Positions 7,901 to 15,909 are shown, numbered from the stretch's first letter. The stretch: 53,434 bases of DNA from Terriglobia bacterium (GCA_020073365.1 JAIQFL010000021.1:1-53434), one strand, 5' to 3'. Program-made: numbers and translations. Notes: generated by a model not told the origin, from the letters alone.

Positions 7901-8282
7901 GCAGCGTATCCCACCGCATGTCAGTTTCGATTTCGTCCGCCGAAATTCGCAACCTGGAGAGGGTCCCGACATTCCGCAGTGGCCGCGCGCTCTCCAGAAA
8001 GTCCAGGGTTCTCTCGGCCACCAAGGCCCGCTCCGCGCTGCTGGGAAACGATTCCAGGATGGGCAGCAGTTGCTCCGGCGCTGCGACCGTGTTGATGTTC
8101 ACCAGTTGCGCCGCGCCGGTGAAGCTCTGCACCTTCGCCGCATAAACCATCGCCAGCCCCGCGGCCACAAATAAGGAAGCGGCTAACAGCCACACCATCT
8201 CGCCACCGGGCACCGGAGCCTTGGCCACCGCCACCGCGGCCGGTGTGGCGCCCGCCGCCGTCCAACTTCTGGTTACCGCCAT
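4989..8282 (-). CDS. Fused SEDS glycosyltransferase (RodA/FtsW) and class B penicillin-binding protein
   Basis: 1097 residues joining two enzymes normally encoded separately. Residues 30-50 are a first membrane helix, followed by a periplasmic segment to about 155. Residues 160-550 carry the polytopic SEDS core, including PWGSGPGWGDPEMIPAGSTD with the conserved catalytic-type Asp at 452 and EEWGFAG. A linker (551-575) and a helix (580-598) lead to a class B PBP: RGGVYDRNG (637-645), the active-site PPGSTFK (Ser827), SCN (891-893) and KTGTA (1016-1020). Together they would polymerise lipid II and crosslink the glycan. The ATG overlaps the kinase stop by ten bases. Two palindromic repeats are translated in it: one in the linker, one in the last 24 residues. 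All catalytic motifs look intact. Confidence 0.95.
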   Translation of the reverse strand: MAVTRSWTAAGATPAAVAVAKAPVPGGEMVWLLAASLFVAAGLAMVYAAKVQSFTGAAQLVNINTVAAPEQLLPILESFPSSAERALVAERTLDFLESARPLRNVGTLSRLRISADEIETDMRWDTLRKRLRQNPARRLQLLPLAKLKPLVVVRTPREFQMEFLRFVGLYFAGFYLVAAAWRRARFQGDRAFLPPLHLLSGIGLILMVSMRDPLRDTLEFHKFAVGVFLGCLLLVLPALKAFDYQRLSDWCYTPLFLALALFGLLLAFGKGPAGNDAKVNLGPFQPVELIKILIVLFLAGYFTRNWERLRDLRERRLLPRVFRRFGVPRLEHVMPVLCAVGIAVVFFFVLKDLGPALVIFFVFLAMFATARGRPGLAVAGLVLMVASVALGYRMGQPHTVVNRIDMWLAPWDNDVHGGDQLAHGLWAFSTGGPWGSGPGWGDPEMIPAGSTDLVLPAIGEEWGFAGVAAVFLLFGFLVSRALRTAVRAGTHFGFFLGLGLASLIAFEMLLITSGVLGALPLSGVVSPFLSSGNTAMLANFLVFALLLSISSGTDDRLSSSVDRPLAGQGQAPPLLRVWPLKTVLASAALVLLAVAARYQVLKDTDYLARDAHAFEEDGVKRPQHNPRMNSLAREIPRGGVYDRNGIPLATSSWDELERHRTEFAALGISIDEACSRFDSRHYPFGAATAHLVGDLRTGENFHATNASLVEHDSDPKLQGYQYAELAALVRYRHQPGNPEIARVLARDRNVRLTLDIRLQLRAQVILERRLREGGGLKGALVVMDAATGGVVAMVSAPAPDPPGSRTAAASPDELLDRARYGQYPPGSTFKLVTAIAALRIDPGLTHRTFLCRGLPDGRAGTVIPGWNRPIKDDVGDHAHGSLDMERAIAVSCNAYFAQLGVHDVGSKALAETAAQMGISTGEPAELRKALPFAAYGQGPVLITPFKMARVSAAIAAGGRMPQGRWIEDESNPRTDGPLEVLPAAQAAFLARAMRRAVTEGTARRAMSGAEISFAGKTGTAQLDEGLPHSWFTGFAPYEGDASGRLAFAVLVEHGGYGARVAAPLAREVMEAACNTGILACVPRAANPGSGSPPQGLR
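5041..5062. repeat. Palindromic repeat, family A, inside the 3' end of the SEDS-PBP gene
   Basis: Arms ACACAGGCA and TGCCCGTGT around AGAA. The same element occurs perfectly at 48093-48114 and as a variant at 26148-26172. Here it is translated as part of NTGILACV near the C-terminus of the fusion protein. Confidence 0.85.
6601..6631. repeat. Palindromic repeat, family B, inside the SEDS-PBP linker
   Basis: The arms ACAGACG and CGTCTGT are followed by CCCAC. This belongs to the GTGGGACAG...CTGTCCCAC family found between genes elsewhere in the window. Here it is read in frame as the linker around residues 551-561 (TDDRLSSSVDR) between the SEDS and PBP halves. Confidence 0.75.
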
Positions 8283-9901
8283 GGACGTCTCCGCACCACG
8301 CGCGCTTGCCTGGCAGGCCGGGGCCGCGCCGCGCGATAGGCATCCGCCTGCTGGTCAAGTTCGCGCGGCCCCAACACCGCTCCCAACTTTTCCGCGGCGG
8401 CAAACTCCGCCAGCGCCTGGTCCACTTTCGGTAGCGAGTACACATACACCCGCGCCAATGCCAGGTGCGGATCGGGGCTCTGCGGCATCTTCTGCGCCGC
8501 CGTTCGAAACTGGTCGAGCGCGTACAATCGCAGATGCGCCGCGGCCCGATCCGAATACTGCCTGCCGCTGAGCCGCTCGAGCGTGGCATACCCGCGGCTG
8601 AGCGCCAGTTCTCCCAACACGCGGTCGTCGGCGCCGCCCAGGTCCACGGTGCGTTCCAGGCAGACCTCCGCCTTCTGCCAGTCGAAATCGTGAAGCGAGG
8701 AATCCGCGCTCTTCCGATACGACTCCAGGATCCGCTCCGCAACCGCGGTGTACAGCAACGGCAGCGCTTGCTCCGGCGCGCCGATCGCGGGCGCGGTGGA
8801 TGCCCCCGTGGATGATGAAGTGAAAGACGCGCGGGATGGCGCGGTGAAAGTCGAGGTGGATGCCGCCGCCACCCGGCGCGCCTTCCAGAGCTGCCATCCG
8901 ACTGCGCCCGAGATCCACAGCACCATGCCGGCCGCGAACCACCCCACCGCGCCCACCAGCCGTAACCGCGCGCTCGCCTTTCGCACCGTTCGCGTGGCCA
9001 TCCGCAGGCAGGCTCGGGCCGCCTCGATGGTAGAGTTAGCAGTCCACGCCCGCCGATGCTCCATTTCCGCGATCGTCGGCTTCCCCTCCAGGAAAGCCTG
9101 CAGGTCGGCCTGAAGCCCACTCGCCGATCCGTACCGCTGCTCCGGATTCGGCGCCAGGGCCTTCGTCACCACGGCCCGTAGGACCCGCGGGCAGTTCGGC
9201 CCCAGTGCGCGAGGCGCACGCCTGGAACGGATCAGGCTCTCCAGCTTGCGCGTGCTCGGCGCCTGGTACGGGGGCGCACCTGACAGCATTTCGTAGAGCG
9301 TCGCTCCCACCGCCCACAGGTCCGATTGCTGATCCACTTCGGAACGGTTCAGCCTTTCGGGCGAGCAGTAACCGGGGCTCCCGAAATGATGGGATGTGGC
9401 GTCGCCATCCGCGCGCAACGCTTTCGCGATCCCGAAGTCCAGCAGCCGTACCGTATCGGCTGGCCCCAGGTGAATGTTCGACGGCTTGATGTCCCCGTGA
9501 ACCACCGCCAACTGGCAGGCGTGAAACTTGGCAAGCTGTTCGCAGATCTCGAGCGCAATGGTGGCTGCGCGGACGGGGTCGAGGGCCCTCTCCGATCGCA
9601 GCACATCCGCCAGGTTCCGGCCTTCCACATATTCCATGGCTACGAAGAAGTACCCGTCCCGATCGCCGAAATCGTAAATCTCCACCACGCGCCGATCGAG
9701 AAAATGCAGGTCTTTCTGGAGGGCGGCGCCGCGGCGCTCGGCCTCCAGGATCAGTTGGGTCGCCATATCCCCATCGGCTTTGATCAGCTTGAGGGCAGCC
9801 TTGCGGTTGGTCACCGTGTCGATGGCCAGGTACACGTCGGTCATGCCTTTGCCCAACCGGCGGACAATTTCGTAAGGCCCGATTCGTGTTGGCGCGTTCA
9901 T
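8273..9901 (-). CDS. Membrane Ser/Thr protein kinase with C-terminal extracellular helical repeats
   Basis: 542 residues. An N-terminal PknB-type kinase domain (10-275) has a glycine-rich LGKGMTDVYLA loop, Lys38 in AALK, Glu53, the catalytic loop HGDIKPSN (135-142, HGD instead of HRD), DFG at 155-157 and GSPGYCSPE (174-182). A membrane helix follows (about 315-336), then an Ala/Ser/Thr-rich stretch and a C-terminal helical region with TPR-like character instead of the PASTA domains of actinobacterial PknB. It probably phosphorylates cell-wall machinery and the two FHA partners encoded alongside. The start ATG overlaps the stop of the 31-residue peptide (ATGA); the 3' end overlaps the SEDS-PBP start. 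No phosphatase gene is in this operon. Confidence 0.92.
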   Translation of the reverse strand: MNAPTRIGPYEIVRRLGKGMTDVYLAIDTVTNRKAALKLIKADGDMATQLILEAERRGAALQKDLHFLDRRVVEIYDFGDRDGYFFVAMEYVEGRNLADVLRSERALDPVRAATIALEICEQLAKFHACQLAVVHGDIKPSNIHLGPADTVRLLDFGIAKALRADGDATSHHFGSPGYCSPERLNRSEVDQQSDLWAVGATLYEMLSGAPPYQAPSTRKLESLIRSRRAPRALGPNCPRVLRAVVTKALAPNPEQRYGSASGLQADLQAFLEGKPTIAEMEHRRAWTANSTIEAARACLRMATRTVRKASARLRLVGAVGWFAAGMVLWISGAVGWQLWKARRVAAASTSTFTAPSRASFTSSSTGASTAPAIGAPEQALPLLYTAVAERILESYRKSADSSLHDFDWQKAEVCLERTVDLGGADDRVLGELALSRGYATLERLSGRQYSDRAAAHLRLYALDQFRTAAQKMPQSPDPHLALARVYVYSLPKVDQALAEFAAAEKLGAVLGPRELDQQADAYRAARPRPARQARVVRRRPWR

Positions 9902-9993
9902 CGCGGGCTCCTCGCGTGGGCCATCACAAACACCACCACCAGCGCCAGGAACCCAATTACAAATGGTGTATGCAGGTTATACAGTTCCCTCAT
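9898..9993 (-). CDS. 31-residue single-pass membrane peptide
   Basis: A very short gene encoding MRELYNLHTPFVIGFLALVV and on through FVMAHARSPR: a polar N-terminus, one membrane helix of about 18 residues and a basic end. It is real by context: its ATG overlaps the stop of the upstream FHA gene (ATGA at 9993-9990) and its stop overlaps the kinase ATG (ATGA at 9901-9898), so translation is coupled on both sides. It may act as a small partner of the kinase or the SEDS-PBP complex; that is inference. I recognise no family. Confidence 0.7.
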   Translation of the reverse strand: MRELYNLHTPFVIGFLALVVVFVMAHARSPR

Positions 9994-10796
9994 TTGCGCG
10001 CCTCGAAAGAAAGCTTCAACCCCTGGCTGACGGCGATCTCCGCGCGGCCCGGCACGGCCTCCTCCGCGCCGCGCGCCAGCTTGCGCCCATTCAGCCACGT
10101 CCCGTTGCGGCTGTTGTCCACAATGGTGAATGCGCCGGTCGCGGGATTGCGCCGTAGCGTCAGGTGCTCTCGCGAGACCTCATCGTTGGTGTGGAGGGGC
10201 AGATCCACCCAGACATCGTCCCCGCCCCGGCCAATGCTCACTTCGTTTTGTTTCACGAAGTAAGTCTGTGGCCCCGAATCGTCCTGGTAGCGAATCACCG
10301 CGAAGACTTTGTCCGGCTGGCGGCGCGTGCTTCCCCGGTCGCGGGCCACGCGCGCCGCAGTCACCGAAGGTTCGCGCCCTATCAGCGTGGTCTTGACGCC
10401 GCGGTACCCCGGCTGTGCTACCTCATTCAATTCCGAATGGATCTCCACGTCGCCCGGAGGCACGGACATCTCCGTATCGGCGAACAGCTCAATCCACCAA
10501 TCGCTCTGTGCGATTCGATACACCTTGGGCGGACCCCCGCGCCAGAACCGCGAGCTCTTGCCGTTCCACTCGGCCATTCGCGCGGTCAACGCACGGCCGG
10601 CATCTTCCCGGATGAGGTCCTCGACGGCGGCCAGACGCGCGAAGTCGTCCGGATGAACATAGACGCTGAAGATACACGGCAGAAGAATGCTGTACCCCAT
10701 CTCCAGCCGTCCCAACTCCATGTTGCGGATCAGCTCATTAATGATGGTCTGCCCACTGATTCTGGTCTGAGGCCGCTTGGTTTCGCTCTGCGCCAT
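9990..10796 (-). CDS. FHA-domain protein, first gene of the cell-wall operon
   Basis: 268 residues. The N-terminal half (15-120) includes ISGQTIINELIRNMELGRLE and ILLPCIFSVYVHPDDFARL, which resembles the N-terminal domain of actinobacterial FhaA (DUF3662-like, by my reading). The C-terminal half (about 170-268) is a canonical FHA domain with VSIGRGGDDVWVDL, SREHLTL and NSRNGTWLNG, so phosphothreonine binding should be intact. The operon begins and ends with proteins of the same length and architecture. An AGGGGA site lies about 12 bases before the ATG. A possible -10 TATAGT is at 10836-10831. It probably docks on kinase-phosphorylated partners to recruit or gate peptidoglycan synthesis. Confidence 0.88.
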   Translation of the reverse strand: MAQSETKRPQTRISGQTIINELIRNMELGRLEMGYSILLPCIFSVYVHPDDFARLAAVEDLIREDAGRALTARMAEWNGKSSRFWRGGPPKVYRIAQSDWWIELFADTEMSVPPGDVEIHSELNEVAQPGYRGVKTTLIGREPSVTAARVARDRGSTRRQPDKVFAVIRYQDDSGPQTYFVKQNEVSIGRGGDDVWVDLPLHTNDEVSREHLTLRRNPATGAFTIVDNSRNGTWLNGRKLARGAEEAVPGRAEIAVSQGLKLSFEARK

Positions 10797-11157
10797 GCTT
10801 GCACACTTCCCCTTATGGACGCGGAACGCAACTATAGACGAAAAGTCCGTTGCCGGGTTTCATCTTCCTGAGACGATGGTGCATTACGAGATGCGAGTCT
10901 TTCACGCAGCGTTTCTCGCTGATTCGCTGGCGGTTTGAGTGGACATGGACGGCGGCTAAAGAGGCCCTCGCTGACGCCGTCAGTGAACCCGGCTTAACAT
11001 TAAATTTCGGTAAGCGCATCGCGAAGTTGCAACGGCATGCGCTGCTGACACTGACACTGACCCGACGGTTGCGGCTCCGATCGGAGCGAGCGGGCCCAGG
11101 GGGGCACTGCGTCAGCAGGCGGATCCAGATAGGCGACTGAACTTCTGAAGCGGTGTA
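10797..11157. promoter_or_regulatory. Upstream region of the kinase/SEDS-PBP operon
   Basis: No gene is seen. On the minus strand TATAGT at 10836-10831 could be the -10 element of the operon; I find no good -35 at the right distance. The remainder separates this operon from the 3' end of the 1075-residue gene and shows no terminator-like hairpin. Confidence 0.4.
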
Positions 11158-14100
11158 CTAAACGCTCACGAGGCGCTGCGCGACGGCGATATCGTCGCTG
11201 GCCGGTAGCGCGCCGTTCAGAAACGACGCCAACTGGAACTGCCGCGGCGGGGCGGGGTTGAGAATATCCAGCGTCAGCATCGCTCGCGGCTGGACTGCCA
11301 GGCTGCTGTTGAGCGCCCGCGAAGCTTCCGCGAACACCATTTGGGCCACCGCGCGGAAGGACACCAGGTCGGCGAACACGTTGTTGCCGGTCAGCTTGTT
11401 GAAGGCCGTCGTGATATCCGCCGCGAAGTCCGCAAGCCGGTGCACCGCCTGCGTGGGCGAAGTTCCCGCCACCGCCAGGAACGCCTGGATGTCCTTCAGG
11501 GCGCTGGCGGCTTTTTCCAGGATCTGCGATTCGAACCGGAGCAGGCTCTCGAGCAGGGTGTCGCCGAACTGCGAGGTGGCGGACACCAGAATGTTCCTGG
11601 CCTGGTCGTCCCGATAGAACTGCACCGTGCTGTCGAGGACGGCCTCCTCCAGCCGGACGCGCAATCCGGGCAGGCGGGTCCGCAGATTGGCTGCCGTACC
11701 CGGGTGCAGGGCGGCTGCCTTGCGAAGCGTCACGTCCACATGGTCCCAAAAGACGTCATGCCCGCCGCTGGCGCTGAAATTGGAGCCATCGAAGCCGACC
11801 GCGTCGGGGATGGACGCCCAGGCCAGCAGCGGCGCGCTCGAAGCGAGGTTCTTCAGCTTGCCGATGTCGTTCAAGTAGAACCACGGAACGTAGTTCTTCA
11901 GCGCCCGCTGGATGGCCAGCGACATGTTCTGGGCGGCCGAGGAAACGTTGGTCACCGGCAGCGCCCAGGCGCCCAGCGTATCGCCGGGCAGGGTGACTTC
12001 GAGCGCCGCGCAGGTGTCCCCGATTACCTCGGGACCGTTCTTCAGAATGCCCTCCGAAGTGCTGTCCAGTTGGTCGTACCACGCGCTGAGGGTAGTGCCC
12101 TGAGTGAACTGGCCGCTCATGTATTGCAGGATGAACGGCCGCGTGATCGCGTCCAGCTCCTTCCGTTTCAGATTCGCCTTGCTGAAGAGCAACTGGTACG
12201 ACCACGTGGTCCCGTCGGTCGAGTGAATGCGCAAATCGGGGAGCGCGCCCGCCCCGGTGCGGCTCACCACCGCCGCAATCGTCATGGTCACGCCGCTGCG
12301 GAATTTGTTGCGCACGCTGACGGTGTTGCTCCCCCTGGCGTCGTACAGCAGGAGGCGGCCCTGATCGTCTTCGGCGGTGACGTTGGCCAGCGCGTCGGTC
12401 ACACTCTGGCTCCGGAAGTCGAAGTGGGGAAGTGACAGATCGAGCGTGGTTTTGCGGGTCAGTTCGTGCGAAATCACCGCCGCATTCAAATGCACGGAGG
12501 GAAGCCGGTTCGTGAACAGCCGGTCCAAGGCCGAGTCAGTGGCCTCTACTACGTCCTGGAACAACTGCTGCGCGGACGCGTCGGAAAGATCGAACTCCAC
12601 ATCCACCACCGCCGTGCTCGAGGAACTGCGCTGCCACTTGGCCGCGATGTCGAGCCCGTAGCGGGAATTGAGCGCCGTCCGCGCTTTGTCGTAGATTTCC
12701 TGCCGCTTGCCGACCACCATGTGGATCGTGTTCTTCACGTCGTTTAGGTCGGCGAAGCCCAGCGTCTTGTCGAAGAAGGCGGAAAGCCGGCCCACCAGAA
12801 AGGAATCCAGCTTATTGAAATCGGTTTGCTGCACGACACGGATGACCTGGTTCAGATCGAGTTGGTTGTCGATCAGGTCCTGCAGCTTGGCGATCACCCC
12901 GCCGTTCAGGATCGAGAGCGCCGTGTTGGCTACCTGCCTCACATCCGGTAGCCGGTCGAGCAGGTTGAGCAGGCCTTTGTCCGCCAGCGCGCCCAGAAGC
13001 GTTCCGATCGGTGACGTCGTGATGCCGGCGGTGTTGAGTATCCCGCTCAGTGCCTCCTTCTGCGCCGCGGCATCGCTGCTGCCCAGCCGGGTCAATGCGT
13101 CCTGGAATGTTGCGGTGGCTGGGGCGTCCAGCTTGTTGAGGATGCCGAGGAGCTCGCTCGATACCTTGGCCGGCAATCCCCGGTAAAGTTTGATGGCCTC
13201 CAGCAGCTTGCCCCACGCGGCGTCGAATGCAGTTTGCGGATCCACACCGGTCACGGTCTTGAGCAGAGCGAGCGCGCGGTCGTTCGTCAGACCAGCAACC
13301 AATTGGCCCACGCTCTGCTTCGGGTCGGTCCACTTTTCGATCTGGCCCAGGGCGTTGACGATCTGCGCTCCGTGGACGCCGAAGACGGCCTTCACGAAAT
13401 CGTCCACGCTATTGGGCGTGAGAGTGTCGACTCCGGTCACCACGACCTTCAGGTTCAGGCCGAACTGCATGCCGTTTCTCGAGAGCTTGAACAGACGCAG
13501 ACGCAGCTTCTGGGAAGCGGCGGCATCCGATTCGCGTCCCACCACCACCAGATACCTTCCGCTGACCTCGAACCCGAACGTGGCCGTGGCGGCAGCGTCG
13601 ATCTTCAATCCGATATCGCCGGAGAGCCCGAGCGCCTTCGCCTGGCGCACGAAGTTGAAGTTGTAGCCGAGGCTGGCTCCGAGATTGACCGCCAGCGAGC
13701 CATTGGCTTCCGCGACAATCCAAGTGGCAGGCTCGATCGCGTCCGCCGCACGGATGTGCCGGGGCAGCTTCCAGCTCCTCACTGTGTCGAGCAGGACGGT
13801 ATCGGCGCCAGCGGTGTTGGGAAAGCGATGCAGCACGGCGCTCAGCCCGCTGGCCGCGCCCGTAGCGCCGAACGTGAAGCTGCCGACCGTTCCGATGGGA
13901 TGCGATCCGCTGACGCTGCCGCTCGCCTGGTAGCCAGTGCGCAGCAGCGCGTACCGCGAGTTCGGCGCGGCCCCAATCGTCAGATCGAGGCCCGGAGTCT
14001 CGCCCAGACCGAGCGCGGCGATCGCGTCCTGCGCCTGGTCGAAGACCCCGGCCCCGGCTGTCACGCCCGCCGAGAAGCTGAAGCCGAGCGTGACTCCGCC

Positions 14101-14385
14101 GCCTTGGAAGGCTACGGGACGGCCTCCCGACGCAGTCAGGCTGATGTGCGTCAGGTCAATGATGCCGTTGGCGCGAGCCGGAAAGGGCTGATTGCCCACG
14201 ATGGCGGAAACCACGTCGGCGTCGGCCGCACCTCCGAGTTCCAGGGTAGCGGCGCTGTTCGGCCCCAGAATGGCGGGGTCCAGGGAAAACTTCTTTTCCA
14301 GACCGGCGAGCGCGACTCCACTCGTCGAATCCTCCTTACTAACCTCTCTCATCCGTGTGAATCCGTGTTTATCCGCGGCCATCAT
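11158..14385 (-). CDS. Large protein of unknown function (about 1075 residues)
   Basis: I do not recognise a family. There is no signal peptide or membrane helix. Residues about 90-330 are Gly/Ala-rich and strand-like (VTLGFSFSAGVTAGAGVF, ASGSVSGSHPIGTVGSFTFG, LAVNLGASLGYNFNF). Residues about 330-560 are helical with repeated LLGILNKL and LLGALADKGLLNLLDRL-type segments, and the rest is mixed. The beta-rich start and helical centre suggest a structural or binding protein rather than an enzyme. It starts 21 bases after the phosphomannomutase stop and is probably co-transcribed. Codons 3-12 read through a GGATAAACACGGATTCACA sequence that looks like a dispersed intergenic repeat, and a good AAGGAGGA lies downstream at about codons 16-18, so the true start may be later than 14385. 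Confidence 0.7.
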   Translation of the reverse strand: MMAADKHGFTRMREVSKEDSTSGVALAGLEKKFSLDPAILGPNSAATLELGGAADADVVSAIVGNQPFPARANGIIDLTHISLTASGGRPVAFQGGGVTLGFSFSAGVTAGAGVFDQAQDAIAALGLGETPGLDLTIGAAPNSRYALLRTGYQASGSVSGSHPIGTVGSFTFGATGAASGLSAVLHRFPNTAGADTVLLDTVRSWKLPRHIRAADAIEPATWIVAEANGSLAVNLGASLGYNFNFVRQAKALGLSGDIGLKIDAAATATFGFEVSGRYLVVVGRESDAAASQKLRLRLFKLSRNGMQFGLNLKVVVTGVDTLTPNSVDDFVKAVFGVHGAQIVNALGQIEKWTDPKQSVGQLVAGLTNDRALALLKTVTGVDPQTAFDAAWGKLLEAIKLYRGLPAKVSSELLGILNKLDAPATATFQDALTRLGSSDAAAQKEALSGILNTAGITTSPIGTLLGALADKGLLNLLDRLPDVRQVANTALSILNGGVIAKLQDLIDNQLDLNQVIRVVQQTDFNKLDSFLVGRLSAFFDKTLGFADLNDVKNTIHMVVGKRQEIYDKARTALNSRYGLDIAAKWQRSSSSTAVVDVEFDLSDASAQQLFQDVVEATDSALDRLFTNRLPSVHLNAAVISHELTRKTTLDLSLPHFDFRSQSVTDALANVTAEDDQGRLLLYDARGSNTVSVRNKFRSGVTMTIAAVVSRTGAGALPDLRIHSTDGTTWSYQLLFSKANLKRKELDAITRPFILQYMSGQFTQGTTLSAWYDQLDSTSEGILKNGPEVIGDTCAALEVTLPGDTLGAWALPVTNVSSAAQNMSLAIQRALKNYVPWFYLNDIGKLKNLASSAPLLAWASIPDAVGFDGSNFSASGGHDVFWDHVDVTLRKAAALHPGTAANLRTRLPGLRVRLEEAVLDSTVQFYRDDQARNILVSATSQFGDTLLESLLRFESQILEKAASALKDIQAFLAVAGTSPTQAVHRLADFAADITTAFNKLTGNNVFADLVSFRAVAQMVFAEASRALNSSLAVQPRAMLTLDILNPAPPRQFQLASFLNGALPASDDIAVAQRLVSV

Positions 14386-14406
14386 TCTTTCACAGTCGCG
14401 GCTCCG

Positions 14407-15909
14407 TCAGCGAGGCGGCATTTCCTGGTCGTATTTGCCGACCTGTCCGGTCTGAGCCAGACGAGACTGAATGTGCTCGACGATATCGTACATCTGATCC
14501 CGGGATGTTCTGGATTCCGCGACAAGAACCAGAGACGGCTTGTTTGAGGAGGCTCTAACCAGTCCCCAACTGGCGTCTTCCAGAACAAAACGGATGCCAT
14601 TCACGGTGATGATGTCCTTGATCCGCCGGCCACCGATCAGCGTGCCGCGTGCCCGGTCTTCTTCGTATTGCCTGGTGACGCCGGCAATCACCTTGTATTT
14701 CACCTCGTCGGCGCAGTAGGGGCCCAAGGTGGGAGTCTGCCAAGTTTTGGGCAGGGAATCGACCAGGGCCGACAGAGGGGCGCCGGCCGCCACGAGCATG
14801 CGCAGCAGGTGAACTGAGGATAAGACCGCATCGTCATATCCGCGGCCCAGAGGCTGATTGAAAAACCAGTGGCCACTCTTCTCGAAGCCGGCGATGGCAT
14901 TCGTCTCGGCGACTTTGGCCTTGATATAGGAGTGACCGGTTTTCCAGGTCACCACCTCAGTGCGGCTCTCGCGAAGAATCGGATCGTCGTAGAACAATCC
15001 GGTGCTCTTGACATCGATCACCACGCTGCGGCCGGGATGCTGCGGACATATCCAGCGGGCGATCAATAGCCCCAGCTTGTCGGAGAAGACTTCGTTCCCG
15101 CGGTCGTCGACCACGCCGATACGATCGCCGTCCCCATCGATGCCGATTCCAAGCTCGGCCCGGTTGGCCCGCGTCGCTTCGCTGATGTTGTGCAGGAAGG
15201 CGAGGTCTTCGGGGTTCGGGTTGTAGCGCGGGAAGTTCCAGTCCGCGGTGCAGTCCAAAGGCACCACTTCACAACCGAAAGACTCCAGGACTTTGGGTAC
15301 GAAACGGCCCGCAGTTCCATTACCAGCCGCCAGAACCACCTTCAGGCGGCGCTGGAGCGGCCCGCCGCTCAGCGCGTCTGTCAAGTAGTGATCGAACAAT
15401 CCTTCGCATGCCTGGTACGATCCGGGGCCGCTTTCGAACTCCCCTTGATCGACGATTTCCTTGAACTGCCGGATTCCTTCGAAGCCCAGCGTAGACGAAA
15501 GACCATCGGCCAGTTTGATGCCGGTCCAGCCGTTCTCGTTATGGCTGGCCGTGATCATCGAGCCAGCGGGACAGTTCAGGTGGTGCTGAGCAAAGTAAAG
15601 CATGGGGGAGAGCGCCAGGCCGATATCGACTACATCGACCCCCGAAGACAGCAAGCCGATGATGAACGCGTTCGAGACGTCCTGACTGTAGGACCGGAAG
15701 TCGTGGCCGACAACCACACGCCTCTGCCCCAGAACTCTGCGGGCAAATGTGCCGTAACTCTTCCCCAAGACCACAAACCCGTTGGGGTTCACCTCCTTAC
15801 CCAGGAGCCAGCGGACATCATACTCGCGGAAGCCATTGGGCTTGATCAGCGTACGTTCGAAATAGTCGTAGGAATTGAAAGGAACCTGGTCGGCAAGATC
15901 CCACCGCAT
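14407..15909 (-). CDS. manB: Phosphomannomutase/phosphoglucomutase
   Basis: 500 residues of the alpha-D-phosphohexomutase family, which interconverts hexose 1- and 6-phosphates through a phosphoserine, feeding nucleotide-sugar and glycan synthesis. Motifs are complete and in order: ITASHNENG with active Ser122, the magnesium loop DGDGDR (258-263), the sugar-binding GFEKSGHW (341-348) and the phosphate-binding RASSNKPSL (452-460). The N-terminus (PNGFREYDVRWLLGKEVN) matches the bacterial AlgC/ManB group. Substrate preference (mannose or glucose) cannot be told from sequence. It is followed closely by the 1075-residue gene. Confidence 0.93.
   Translation of the reverse strand: MRWDLADQVPFNSYDYFERTLIKPNGFREYDVRWLLGKEVNPNGFVVLGKSYGTFARRVLGQRRVVVGHDFRSYSQDVSNAFIIGLLSSGVDVVDIGLALSPMLYFAQHHLNCPAGSMITASHNENGWTGIKLADGLSSTLGFEGIRQFKEIVDQGEFESGPGSYQACEGLFDHYLTDALSGGPLQRRLKVVLAAGNGTAGRFVPKVLESFGCEVVPLDCTADWNFPRYNPNPEDLAFLHNISEATRANRAELGIGIDGDGDRIGVVDDRGNEVFSDKLGLLIARWICPQHPGRSVVIDVKSTGLFYDDPILRESRTEVVTWKTGHSYIKAKVAETNAIAGFEKSGHWFFNQPLGRGYDDAVLSSVHLLRMLVAAGAPLSALVDSLPKTWQTPTLGPYCADEVKYKVIAGVTRQYEEDRARGTLIGGRRIKDIITVNGIRFVLEDASWGLVRASSNKPSLVLVAESRTSRDQMYDIVEHIQSRLAQTGQVGKYDQEMPPR

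Noticed and set aside
6037-7914. A 625-codon minus-strand frame inside the SEDS-PBP gene
   Set aside because: It is the out-of-frame reading of a gene with intact catalytic motifs; the composition is Gly/Ala/Arg-rich as expected for GC-rich shadows.
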